A stretch of DNA of 54,090 bases from Verrucomicrobiota bacterium (GTDB lineage: Bacteria > Verrucomicrobiota > Verrucomicrobiia > Opitutales > Opitutaceae). The translations under genes and the position numbers were made by a program. The notes under the pieces were generated by a model, which saw nothing but the letters and a program-made list of their open reading frames with translations, did not search any database and was not told the DNA's origin. The stretch spans positions 1-54,090 of the forward strand of contig JAGVUB010000053.1 of NCBI GenBank assembly GCA_019136515.1, in the 5' to 3' direction. Every line of letters begins with the position of its first letter. Position 1 is the first letter of the stretch. This document shows positions 36,363-44,938 of the stretch, piece by piece.

Positions 36363-38701
36363 AACTACCTCTCTCGCTCCTGCCCACCGCCCTGATTGCG
36401 GCCGTCGTCACGTTGCCCTCGGCCGTCGCCGCCACCACCGCCGCGTCCGCGCTCTGGTACGATCGTCCCGCCCGCGAGACGATCACCGAGGCGCTGCCCG
36501 TCGGCAACGGCCGGCTCGGCGCGCTTGTCCACGGCGGCACCGCGCGCGAGCGCCTCGCGCTCAACGAGGCCACGCTGTGGACCGGAGGCCCCTACAACGC
36601 CGACAGCCCCGAGGCCCGCTCCGCTTTGCCCGAGATCCGCCGCCTGATCTTCGCCGGCCGGTTCGACGAGGCCGACGAGCTCGCCTCCGCGAAGTTCATG
36701 GGCCGTCCGCTCTCGCAGTCCGCGTACCAGCCTCTTGGCGACCTCTTACTCGACTTCCCCGGCCACGAGCGTGCCATCGACTACCGCCGCGAGCTAGACC
36801 TCGACACCGCGACGGCGCGGGTGACCTACATGGTCGACGGCGTGCGCTTCACGCGCGAGACCTTCGCCAGCGCGGTGGACCAAGTGATCGTCGTCCGCCT
36901 CACCGCCGACAAACCGGGCGCCATCGACACCATCCTTTCTCTCGCCTCGCAACAACCCGGCATCGAGTCGTGGCGGCAGGGCGTCGAGAAATGGTGCCAG
37001 ACCGACGAACTCGGCATGCGCGGACGCAACCGCGATTTCGGCGACATCAAGGGTGCGCTCCAGTTCGAGGCCGCCGCACGCCTCCTCCCCGAGGGGGGGC
37101 GCGTGTTGCCCGGCGAGGAGTGCGTCAACGTGCGCGCCGCCAACGCGCTTACCCTGGTCTTCTCCGCCGCGACGAACTACCGCAACTGGCAGGACCTCAC
37201 CGGCGAGCCGAAGAAGCTCGTCGCCGCCGCGCTCGACCGCGCCGTCGCCAAGGGCTACGCCACCCTGCGCCGCGACCATCTCGCCGACTACCAGCCGAAG
37301 TTTCGCCGCCTCGCGATCGCGCTCGGCCCGCAGGCCGACGCGCAGGCCGAGCAGCGGCCGACCGACGAGCGCATCGCACGGTTCGCCCGCGGCGAGGATC
37401 CCGCGTTTGCCGCGCTCTACGTGCAGTACGGCCGCTACCTGCTGCTCGCCGCGTCGCGTCCGGGCGGCCAGCCCGCGAACCTCCAGGGCCTCTGGAACGA
37501 CAAGCTCAACCCGCCCTGGGGCAGCAAATACACGATCAACATCAACACCGAGATGAACTACTGGCCCGCCGAGCCGGCCAACCTCGGCGAATGCGCCGAG
37601 CCGCTCGTGCGTCTGGTCGAGGATCTCGCCGTCAGCGGCGCGCGCACCGCGCAGGACACCTACGGCGCCCGGGGCTGGGTTGCCCACCACAACACCGATC
37701 TGTGGCGCGCCACCGCGCCGATCGACGGCCCGCTCTGGGGGCTGTGGCCGACGGGCGGGGCCTGGCTCTGTCTCCATCTCTGGGATCGCTACGAGTTCTC
37801 CGGCGACCGTGCCACCCTCGAGCGAATCTACCCGACGTTGAAGGGCGCCGCGCAGTTCTTCCTCGATAGCCTCGTCGAGGAGCCGAAGCACCGCTGGCTC
37901 GTCACGAGCCCCTCGCTCTCGCCGGAGAACGCGCACCCGGCCGGCGTCGCCCTCTGCGCCGGGCCGACGATGGACAACTCCATCCTTCGCGCACTCTTCG
38001 ATCGCTGCATCCGAGCTGCGGAGGCGCTCGGGGTCGATGCCGAGTGGCGTGCCCAGGTCGCGCAGACTCGCGACCGCCTCCCGCCGCTCCAGATCGGCAA
38101 GGCCGGCCAGTTGCAGGAGTGGATGGAGGATTGGGATCTCGACGCGCCCGAGCTTCACCACCGCCACATCTCGCACCTCTTTGCGCTCCACCCGAGCGAC
38201 GAGATCTCGCCGCTCGCCACGCCCGAGCTCGCCGCCGCCGCGCGCAAGACGCTCGCGCTGCGCGGCGATATCGCCACCGGCTGGAGCCTTGGCTGGAAGA
38301 TCAACTTCTGGGCCCGCCTCCACGATGGCGCTCGCGCCTACGACCTGCTCACACTCCTCCTGAGCCCGGATCGCACCTACACGAATCTCTTCGACGCCCA
38401 CCCGCCGTTCCAGATCGACGGCAACTTCGGCGCCACGGCCGGCATCCTCGAGATGCTCGTCCAGAGCCACCGCGGCGAGATCCACCTCCTGCCCGCGCTC
38501 CCGCCCGCCTGGCCCGAGGGTCGCGTGACCGGCATCCGCGCCCGTGGGGGCTTCGAAGTCGATGTCGCGTGGCGCGACGGAAAGCTCTCCGAGGCCATGG
38601 TTCGCGCGCTCAAAGCCGGCTCCGTCCGGCTGCGCTGCGGCGAGGCGGTGCATGCCGTCACGCTCGCCGCTGGCGAGACATTCCGCTGGGACGGTCGCTG
38701 A
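36359..38701 (+). CDS. Secreted GH95 alpha-L-fucosidase / alpha-L-galactosidase
   Basis: 780 residues with a signal peptide (VVTLPSAVAATTA). Clear GH95 pattern: N-terminal beta domain with LPVGNGRLGALVHGG, NEATLWTGGPYN and ASAKFMGRPLSQSAYQPLGDL. The (alpha/alpha)6 barrel has NLQGLWNDKLNPPWGSKYT, NINTEMNYWPAEPANLGEC (catalytic Asn region, about 395), SPSLSPENAHP (Glu about 521) and DGNFGATAGILEML (Asp just before GNF, about 685). GH95 enzymes cleave alpha-1,2-L-fucose from xyloglucan or alpha-L-galactose from complex glucuronoarabinoxylan; the sequence cannot separate these by eye. Coupled to CE6 by an ATGA overlap. Last gene of the locus, followed by a strong hairpin. Confidence 0.92.
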   Translation: MKLPLSLLPTALIAAVVTLPSAVAATTAASALWYDRPARETITEALPVGNGRLGALVHGGTARERLALNEATLWTGGPYNADSPEARSALPEIRRLIFAGRFDEADELASAKFMGRPLSQSAYQPLGDLLLDFPGHERAIDYRRELDLDTATARVTYMVDGVRFTRETFASAVDQVIVVRLTADKPGAIDTILSLASQQPGIESWRQGVEKWCQTDELGMRGRNRDFGDIKGALQFEAAARLLPEGGRVLPGEECVNVRAANALTLVFSAATNYRNWQDLTGEPKKLVAAALDRAVAKGYATLRRDHLADYQPKFRRLAIALGPQADAQAEQRPTDERIARFARGEDPAFAALYVQYGRYLLLAASRPGGQPANLQGLWNDKLNPPWGSKYTININTEMNYWPAEPANLGECAEPLVRLVEDLAVSGARTAQDTYGARGWVAHHNTDLWRATAPIDGPLWGLWPTGGAWLCLHLWDRYEFSGDRATLERIYPTLKGAAQFFLDSLVEEPKHRWLVTSPSLSPENAHPAGVALCAGPTMDNSILRALFDRCIRAAEALGVDAEWRAQVAQTRDRLPPLQIGKAGQLQEWMEDWDLDAPELHHRHISHLFALHPSDEISPLATPELAAAARKTLALRGDIATGWSLGWKINFWARLHDGARAYDLLTLLLSPDRTYTNLFDAHPPFQIDGNFGATAGILEMLVQSHRGEIHLLPALPPAWPEGRVTGIRARGGFEVDVAWRDGKLSEAMVRALKAGSVRLRCGEAVHAVTLAAGETFRWDGR

Positions 38702-38708
38702 ATCCGTC

Positions 38709-38742
38709 CAGCCACACCGCGGCGCTCGCCGCGGTGTGGCTG
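38709..38742. terminator. Perfect 15-bp bidirectional terminator hairpin
   Basis: CAGCCACACCGCGGC (38709-38723) pairs perfectly with GCCGCGGTGTGGCTG (38728-38742) over a GCTC loop. It starts 7 bases after the GH95 stop and ends 20 bases before the stop of the convergent gene. No T-run, as often seen in very GC-rich genomes. Confidence 0.8.
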
Positions 38743-38761
38743 GTGGTCGGCAGTTGTGCGT

Positions 38762-41700
38762 TCAGTCGGCGTCGGCGGAATCCAGTGCTTGGCGCTCGTG
38801 CAGGGCGGACTGGTACTCGGCGTCGTCGAGGCAGTACTTCAGGAAGGTGTCGTAGTCGGCTCGCGCGGTTTCGGTCTGGCCGAGATGCTGTGCGGCGCGG
38901 GCGCGGATGAGATAGTAGGCGTAGAAGGTCGGCTCGAGGCGTAGTAGCTCGTCGACCGCGGCCTTGGTCTTTGGCCAGTCCCGACGGAGATAGGCGCGAG
39001 CGACGGCGAGTTTGTTGCGTGCGGACTCGTGGCGCGTCATGGCGGCGAGGTGCTCGAACCAGGCGTCGGGCACGAACTCGGCGAAACCGTCGACAGCGGC
39101 GACGTCGTACACGGAGGCGGCGGCGCCGGCCCAGTGGGGATCGGACCACACGGAGTCGATGTCGCGCCGGAGCGACTCCTTCGCCGCTTCCCGACAGAGC
39201 GAGCGCTCGAGCTTGCGGTCGAGCCGGTGCAGGACCGGGTCGATGTAGGGAAGAAGGTCGAACTCGCCGATCAACGACGGATCGAGGGCGTCGAGGGCGG
39301 CGAGCAGGGGCTTCTCCTGACCGCGGGAAATGTGGAAACGCAGACGCAACTGCTCGAGGGTCGTGGCGGGGATGAGCTTGGTCTGTGCCGGATCGAAGAG
39401 CGCAGCGGGGCGTTCGGTGTGGTCGGCGCGCAGGGCGACACGTGCGCGGAGCTCCTGCGCCTTGGCAGCGGTCTGTGGCTGCTCCAGTTGCGCGGCCGGC
39501 ATGCAGAGTTTCTCCAGCCCGGCGGCAAGCCGGGGCGCGACGGCGGGATCGTCGGTGTCGTTGACGCCAAAAGTCGCGGTGAGCAGTTGGCTCTTGGCCT
39601 GGTCGTTGAGCGGCAGTGCGACCACGGACTCGAATAGGACGAGGCCGATCTCCGTGTCTCCGCTGGTGAAGGGCTGGGCGTCGCGGATCAGGCTGAGCAG
39701 GCTGTCGAGGTCGTCGACCACGCCGATAAGGCGGCGAAGCCGATTGCCGAGCAGGGCGGCGCGCTCGGCCTGGGTGAGACAGGCCGAAGCGGCGATAAAG
39801 CAGACGTTTTGCACTGCCGGCGGGCAGTCGGCCTGTGCCGCGGGGAGACGGGCGACCTGTTGGCGGAGCAGCGTGACGAACGGCGCAAGTTCCTGCGCAC
39901 GGCGCAGGGCGCGGGCCCATTCGAGGCGCACCATGGCCGGCGATCGTTCCAACGCGGGGTCAGTGGCGAGCTTGTCTGCGCCGGCGACGAGGGCTTCGGC
40001 GGTGGCGGCCCGGTCGTCGAGGACGAGCGCCTGGAGGATCTTGGTGGCGAGGGTGAGCCGGAGGTCGTCGAGCGGGAGGGCGGTGATCGCGGCGAAGGCC
40101 TCGGCGTGCTTGCCGGCTTCGACGAGTGTCAGGCCGCCGAGGAGTGCGTCGACCGACTGGCGGAACGAGTCGCGGAACGACGGGTACAGCGGGTGCGCCA
40201 TGCAGCGCCGGAGCTGCTCGGCGCGGCCGTCGGAGGCGAGGCGCCAGCTGGCAACGCTCAGAAGGTATGCGCGGGTGTCCTGCGAGAGCGCCTCGTCGGA
40301 GACGACGGCGAGGATATCGTCGGTGAAACGGGCGTAGTCGTTGGTGCTGAAGGCGGCCTCGAGCACGACGTCGCGGAAGGCTTCTTCGCGCTTGGTGGTG
40401 TCGCGGCTCTCGTCGAGGGCGAAGAGCAGGTTGAATTTGGTCCGCTCGGGCCGGGTGTAGCCTTTCTCCGGGCTGGTGATCGGCGTGTCGCGGCCGGCGA
40501 TGCGCGAATCATCGAGCGACTGCGGACGTACGTGCCGGAGCCACGCGTGGCCCGGGGTGGCGCTCCACTTCTTCACATAGTCGCCGAAAGCCACCGCCGC
40601 GGCGCCGGTGGTGCGCGCTTCGGCGAGGCGCGCGAGCAGGATCTTGCCGATCTCGCCGTCACGCTTGAAGTCGGGCCGGGCGGTCTCGCGCTCGAGCAGG
40701 GCGATCTGCTGGACGGTGTCGTTGCGGAGGTACAGGGAGTCGGAATACGCGCGGACGGAGTCCAGCCGGTCGACGACCGGGGCGGGGTTCGCGAAGAGAT
40801 CGTGCATGATCCGGAGAACCTCCTCCTCGCCTGGGGTCTTGCGTGCGGCGATCGCCCAGATGCGCAGCGCGTTCATGCCGATGGCGTCCTTGGGACCGCG
40901 GTCGAGATAGAGCTGGCGGGCCTTGGGCGCGGCTTCGGGGCGGCGGTTGTTGTTGGTGAGGATGATGGTCTCCCACAGTCGGCCTTGGGCGTCGAACTCG
41001 GGGTCGACCGGCCTGAGGTCGGTCAGGAGCGGGGCGACGGCGTCGTAGAGCTTGCTCTGGAACTCGTCGCCGAAGGCATCGGCGCGGTTCACGGCGCGAG
41101 CGAGGTCGACGGCGTAGAGCGGCACACACTGCGCGGTGCGCGCGAGCACATCGAGGCTGGCGAGATAATCGGCGCGTTTTTTGGCGGAGATGGCGGCGGT
41201 GATCTTCTCCTCGAGGTCGGCGAAGTCGATCCGGAGGGGCAGCGCGGCGGGAGCGGCGTCATGCGCGGCGAGCATCTGCTCCCAGCCGCTGCGCCAGCGT
41301 ATGGTGTGAGCCCAATAGGTCTTGAGCGCCGCGGGGTTGGTGCCGGCGCGCAGGAGATGTTTGAGCGGCCGGGCGTTGTAGGCCTCGTCGAGCCACTTCT
41401 GGTCCTGGGCGCGGATGCGCGCGAGCAGTTCGGTCCCGCGGTCGAGTTCGCCGCGGGAGACCTCAAGCAGGAGTGCCGGGTAGAGATAGTCGATGCCGTG
41501 GCGGTGGCGGACGTGGTCGGGCTCGATGCGGCGCCACGCGGCGAGCGCGGCTTCGGGGCGGTTCAGCTCGAGTTCGAGCAAGCCGAGCTCGCCACCGGCC
41601 TCGACCTTCTGGAAGTCGCGGGCGTCGTCGCCGTCCATGATCTTGCTGAAGAGCGCGCGGGCGCCGTCGAAGTCGCGGGTGCGGCGGAGAAAGGCGGCGC

Positions 41701-44700
41701 GCACGAGCCAGGCCTCCACGATCTCGTCGGAGGGGCCGGCGGGCAGGTCGAGCGCGGCGCGGCTGAGGCGGGCGAGCATGGCGTCGTCGAGCTTGCGGCT
41801 GTTCAGGTACCAGACCGCCCAGTTGGCGTACTTGGCGAAGACCGGGTATTCGGGCTCGTGGTGCAGGATGAGCTGGAAGATGAGGTCGAGCATGACCTTC
41901 GTGTCCGGCTTCTTGTTCTCCAGCTCGATGCGGGCGACGAGGGCCTTGGCGTCGGCATAGGCGGGGTTCTTCGCCCGGGTCCACCAGGCGGGCGGATACT
42001 GCTCAAGCCAGGCGCGGAGCTCGCCGGCGAACCGGCGCTGCGCCTCCTCGGTGGTGAGAAGCGCACGCAGCGTCTCGAGCTCCGGATGGGCGTTGGGGAA
42101 GCTTGCGGTGTCGCGGATGACCGCGGCGAGGGCGGCGAGAACGTCGGCGCCCGCGGTGATCCGCTCGCGGTCGTTGCGGAGCGACTTCACGGCGGCGGCG
42201 AGCAACGGGTCGGCCTCGGCTCCGTGCCGGGCGGCGAAATCGGTGACCCAGCGGCGGAGCGATGCAATGTCACCGGAGCGCGAGTACGCGCGGAGGATGT
42301 CGCTGACGATCTGGGCCTGGGCGTCGGCCTTGAGGTCGCCGAACGGCGCCAGATAGGCGGCCGCTTCGAGCGGCTTGGTCTCGAGCAGTGCGAGCCCGGC
42401 GGAGCGGGCCGACCAGCCCCGGCGGAAAGGCGAGAGCCGCTCGTCGCGGGCGAGTTCCTGGAGTTTCGCGAGCGAGGCCGGATCCTTGGTCGCTTCCCAG
42501 CGGGCGTTGGCCTCGCGGTACTCGCCCCAGGCCCGGAGGCTGAGCGAGAGAGTGGCGCCGTGCTGTCGCAGAATACCGGCGACGGTGTCGGCGAAGACGC
42601 GTTGGCCGGTGGTGGCGGCGTCGAGCGAGGCGAGATGGAGGCGCGCCTGGAAGACGACATCGGGCTCCTGCGGAAACCACTGGAGGATCTTGCCGAGGGC
42701 GAGGCGGCGCTGGGCGTCCTTGCCGGAGTCCTCGGGGTAGCGTTCGTCGAGCAGGCGCAACTGGCCCTCGCCGGTGGGCAGGATCGGGAAGTCGGGCAGG
42801 GACTGGGCGTCCGTGGTGGAGGCGACGGCGGGCAGGGCGGCGGCCTTGCCGTCGTTGGCGAGCACGGCGGGACGCTCGAGCCAGGCCATCAGGGCACGCA
42901 CGGAGCGCTGATAGACGGAGAACTCCGCGGGGCTGAGCTCGGCGCGTTCGGGACGGTAGGCGAGCGTCGCGGTGAGGCGGTTGCCCTCGCGCCGCCACGC
43001 CGCCTCGAAGCGGGCGATGTCCGAAGGGGCGGAGAACGGTTCGGGCAGGGTCGTGACGTTCCAGCCGGGCGCGAGCGTGATGGTGAAGTCGACACTGCTG
43101 TCGCGCCGGGCGGTGAAATAGGGAAAACGGCGCTCGCCGACGTTGTCGACGTAGGGCAGCCAACCGGTCGGGTAGGGGAAGGCCAACGTCGCGCCGGCGG
43201 CGGCGCGGGCCGGGCGGACGAAATAGGCGCGGCACTGGAACGACGCGGCGGGGCCCTTCACCGGCTTGTAGTCGACATCGAGCACCTCGGCGCCGGGGAA
43301 GAAGGCGCCGGCGTACTCCTGGAGCTTCTTGCGGAGTTCCTGCTGGTCGAACCCGTTGAAGAACGCGGCGTAGAACGCCGCGTCGCTGCCCTCGGCGCGG
43401 TACACGAACCAGCCGCTGAGTTCGCCCTCGGGGGAGAGCGTGAGGTCGCCGCCGATCCGGGTGGCGGCGTCGATCTTGTCGGGGGTGCGGACCCATTCGG
43501 CGCGGTCGTCGCGCAGGACGAGGACGTCGCGCGCGAGGTCGCCGAGGCCGACCGTGCCGGCGGGGAGGTGCTTGCCGGTGGGATCGCAGAAAAGGTAGCC
43601 GCCGCCCGTCGCCCCCTCGACGGCGAGGATGGCGTGGTTGAATTGTTGCCACGAGGGGCTGGCCTTCTCGTTGCGGCCGTTGCCGCGCGTGTCGAGGAGG
43701 ACGAGGTGGGAACGGATGCCCTTCTGGGCGAGCATCGCGCGCAGGAGCGCCGACTTGTCCTTGCAGTCGCCGTAGCGTTTTTTCCAGACGTCGTCGCACG
43801 CATGGGGGCGGTAGCCGGCGAGACCGAACTCGAGGCCGGTGTAGCGCACCTCGTCGGCGGCGAGGCTGTGCAGCGCGGCGATGATCGCCGCGCGGTCGGT
43901 GAGACCGGCGGTGGCCTGGTCGACGGCGGCCGCGAGTTCGGGGCCCACGTGCGAGCTTTCGGCCAGTTCGGTCTGGTACCAGCGGGCGAGATCGTCCCAG
44001 CTGCGCAGGGTGGTCAGCCAGAGCGTGGGAGCGCGAAACTCGTAGGAGGGGGCGTAATACTCCCAGTGGGTGGCGGGGGTGTTGCGGGCGACCCAAGTGC
44101 GGCGCTCGCGGCCGGGAACGGGCGTCTCGATGGTCGGGGTCGGCACCCCGGGCGCGGTGCCGCCGTCGCTCACGCGGCGCCAGTAGTCGGCGGGGAGATC
44201 GACGACGAAGCGATTGAGGTAGACCGGCCAGCCGGCGCCGAACGTGCGCGAGGCGGCGAACTCGCCGGGCATCACCGGCACGTTCTCCCGGATGAGCACG
44301 ACGACCTCGGTGATCGCGCCGGGGGCGACGTTGGGATAGATCACGCGGAGCTGGGCCTCGCTGGTGTAGAGGGCGTTTTCGGCCTCGTGTTGTGGGGTCT
44401 GGATGAACGCGCCCTTGGCTTCGACCGGTTGCCGAGTGCCGTCAGGGAGAATCGTCGCGGCCTCGATGAGGAAGATCGACTCGCGCTCCCGATCGAAGCT
44501 GAAGGTGTCGGTGCTCAGCGACTCCACCCCGGCCTGGGAGACCGCGTGATCGATGCTGTGGTAGAGCTTGTAGTTGAGGCCGGCGTCGTCGCGGTAACGG
44601 AATGCCTCGGCGAGCAGCACGATGCCGCCGGTGGTGTCGGTGGGAAACGCAGTCTTGCCCGGGAGCACTTCGGCGAGCGGCGTGAGGAGTCCGGCGAGAT

Positions 44701-44815
44701 GTTCCTGGTAGAGCGCTGGCGGCGTGCGTTCGACCGGATCGCTCGGTTGCGCCAGGGCGGCGAGCGCGGGGAGCACGAGGGCGAGCAACAGGACGGGGCG
44801 GCACCGGAAAAGCAT
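38762..44815 (-). CDS. Very large DUF3857-transglutaminase-TPR-like exported protein
   Basis: 2017 residues. The signal peptide (LLLALVLPALAALAQPS) fixes the start at Met 44815; the longer frame adds 12 residues. DUF3857 (about 50-240) precedes a transglutaminase-like domain with Cys in KKRYGDCKDKSALLR (about 349), His in WQQFNHAILAV (about 392) and Asp in YLFCDPTGKH (about 409): a complete triad. A further beta region follows to about 680. The remaining about 1300 residues are helical, Ala/Leu-rich, with TPR-like repeats (for example ALAAWRRIEPDHVRHRHGIDYLYPALLLEV). DUF3857-transglutaminase proteins are common in Bacteroidota and Verrucomicrobia but usually 600-1200 residues. Likely periplasmic or surface scaffold; substrate unknown. 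Confidence 0.82.
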   Translation of the reverse strand: MLFRCRPVLLLALVLPALAALAQPSDPVERTPPALYQEHLAGLLTPLAEVLPGKTAFPTDTTGGIVLLAEAFRYRDDAGLNYKLYHSIDHAVSQAGVESLSTDTFSFDRERESIFLIEAATILPDGTRQPVEAKGAFIQTPQHEAENALYTSEAQLRVIYPNVAPGAITEVVVLIRENVPVMPGEFAASRTFGAGWPVYLNRFVVDLPADYWRRVSDGGTAPGVPTPTIETPVPGRERRTWVARNTPATHWEYYAPSYEFRAPTLWLTTLRSWDDLARWYQTELAESSHVGPELAAAVDQATAGLTDRAAIIAALHSLAADEVRYTGLEFGLAGYRPHACDDVWKKRYGDCKDKSALLRAMLAQKGIRSHLVLLDTRGNGRNEKASPSWQQFNHAILAVEGATGGGYLFCDPTGKHLPAGTVGLGDLARDVLVLRDDRAEWVRTPDKIDAATRIGGDLTLSPEGELSGWFVYRAEGSDAAFYAAFFNGFDQQELRKKLQEYAGAFFPGAEVLDVDYKPVKGPAASFQCRAYFVRPARAAAGATLAFPYPTGWLPYVDNVGERRFPYFTARRDSSVDFTITLAPGWNVTTLPEPFSAPSDIARFEAAWRREGNRLTATLAYRPERAELSPAEFSVYQRSVRALMAWLERPAVLANDGKAAALPAVASTTDAQSLPDFPILPTGEGQLRLLDERYPEDSGKDAQRRLALGKILQWFPQEPDVVFQARLHLASLDAATTGQRVFADTVAGILRQHGATLSLSLRAWGEYREANARWEATKDPASLAKLQELARDERLSPFRRGWSARSAGLALLETKPLEAAAYLAPFGDLKADAQAQIVSDILRAYSRSGDIASLRRWVTDFAARHGAEADPLLAAAVKSLRNDRERITAGADVLAALAAVIRDTASFPNAHPELETLRALLTTEEAQRRFAGELRAWLEQYPPAWWTRAKNPAYADAKALVARIELENKKPDTKVMLDLIFQLILHHEPEYPVFAKYANWAVWYLNSRKLDDAMLARLSRAALDLPAGPSDEIVEAWLVRAAFLRRTRDFDGARALFSKIMDGDDARDFQKVEAGGELGLLELELNRPEAALAAWRRIEPDHVRHRHGIDYLYPALLLEVSRGELDRGTELLARIRAQDQKWLDEAYNARPLKHLLRAGTNPAALKTYWAHTIRWRSGWEQMLAAHDAAPAALPLRIDFADLEEKITAAISAKKRADYLASLDVLARTAQCVPLYAVDLARAVNRADAFGDEFQSKLYDAVAPLLTDLRPVDPEFDAQGRLWETIILTNNNRRPEAAPKARQLYLDRGPKDAIGMNALRIWAIAARKTPGEEEVLRIMHDLFANPAPVVDRLDSVRAYSDSLYLRNDTVQQIALLERETARPDFKRDGEIGKILLARLAEARTTGAAAVAFGDYVKKWSATPGHAWLRHVRPQSLDDSRIAGRDTPITSPEKGYTRPERTKFNLLFALDESRDTTKREEAFRDVVLEAAFSTNDYARFTDDILAVVSDEALSQDTRAYLLSVASWRLASDGRAEQLRRCMAHPLYPSFRDSFRQSVDALLGGLTLVEAGKHAEAFAAITALPLDDLRLTLATKILQALVLDDRAATAEALVAGADKLATDPALERSPAMVRLEWARALRRAQELAPFVTLLRQQVARLPAAQADCPPAVQNVCFIAASACLTQAERAALLGNRLRRLIGVVDDLDSLLSLIRDAQPFTSGDTEIGLVLFESVVALPLNDQAKSQLLTATFGVNDTDDPAVAPRLAAGLEKLCMPAAQLEQPQTAAKAQELRARVALRADHTERPAALFDPAQTKLIPATTLEQLRLRFHISRGQEKPLLAALDALDPSLIGEFDLLPYIDPVLHRLDRKLERSLCREAAKESLRRDIDSVWSDPHWAGAAASVYDVAAVDGFAEFVPDAWFEHLAAMTRHESARNKLAVARAYLRRDWPKTKAAVDELLRLEPTFYAYYLIRARAAQHLGQTETARADYDTFLKYCLDDAEYQSALHERQALDSADAD

Positions 44816-44938
44816 GCCGACAGTGTGAGAAAGCCGCGCACACCGCGGCAAAGGATTTCGGCGGCGGGCCGCCGTGGACGGGCGGACGCTCCGGTGGAGA
44901 GGCGCGACGTCGTCTCGTCGGTGGGTCGGCGATGGCGG

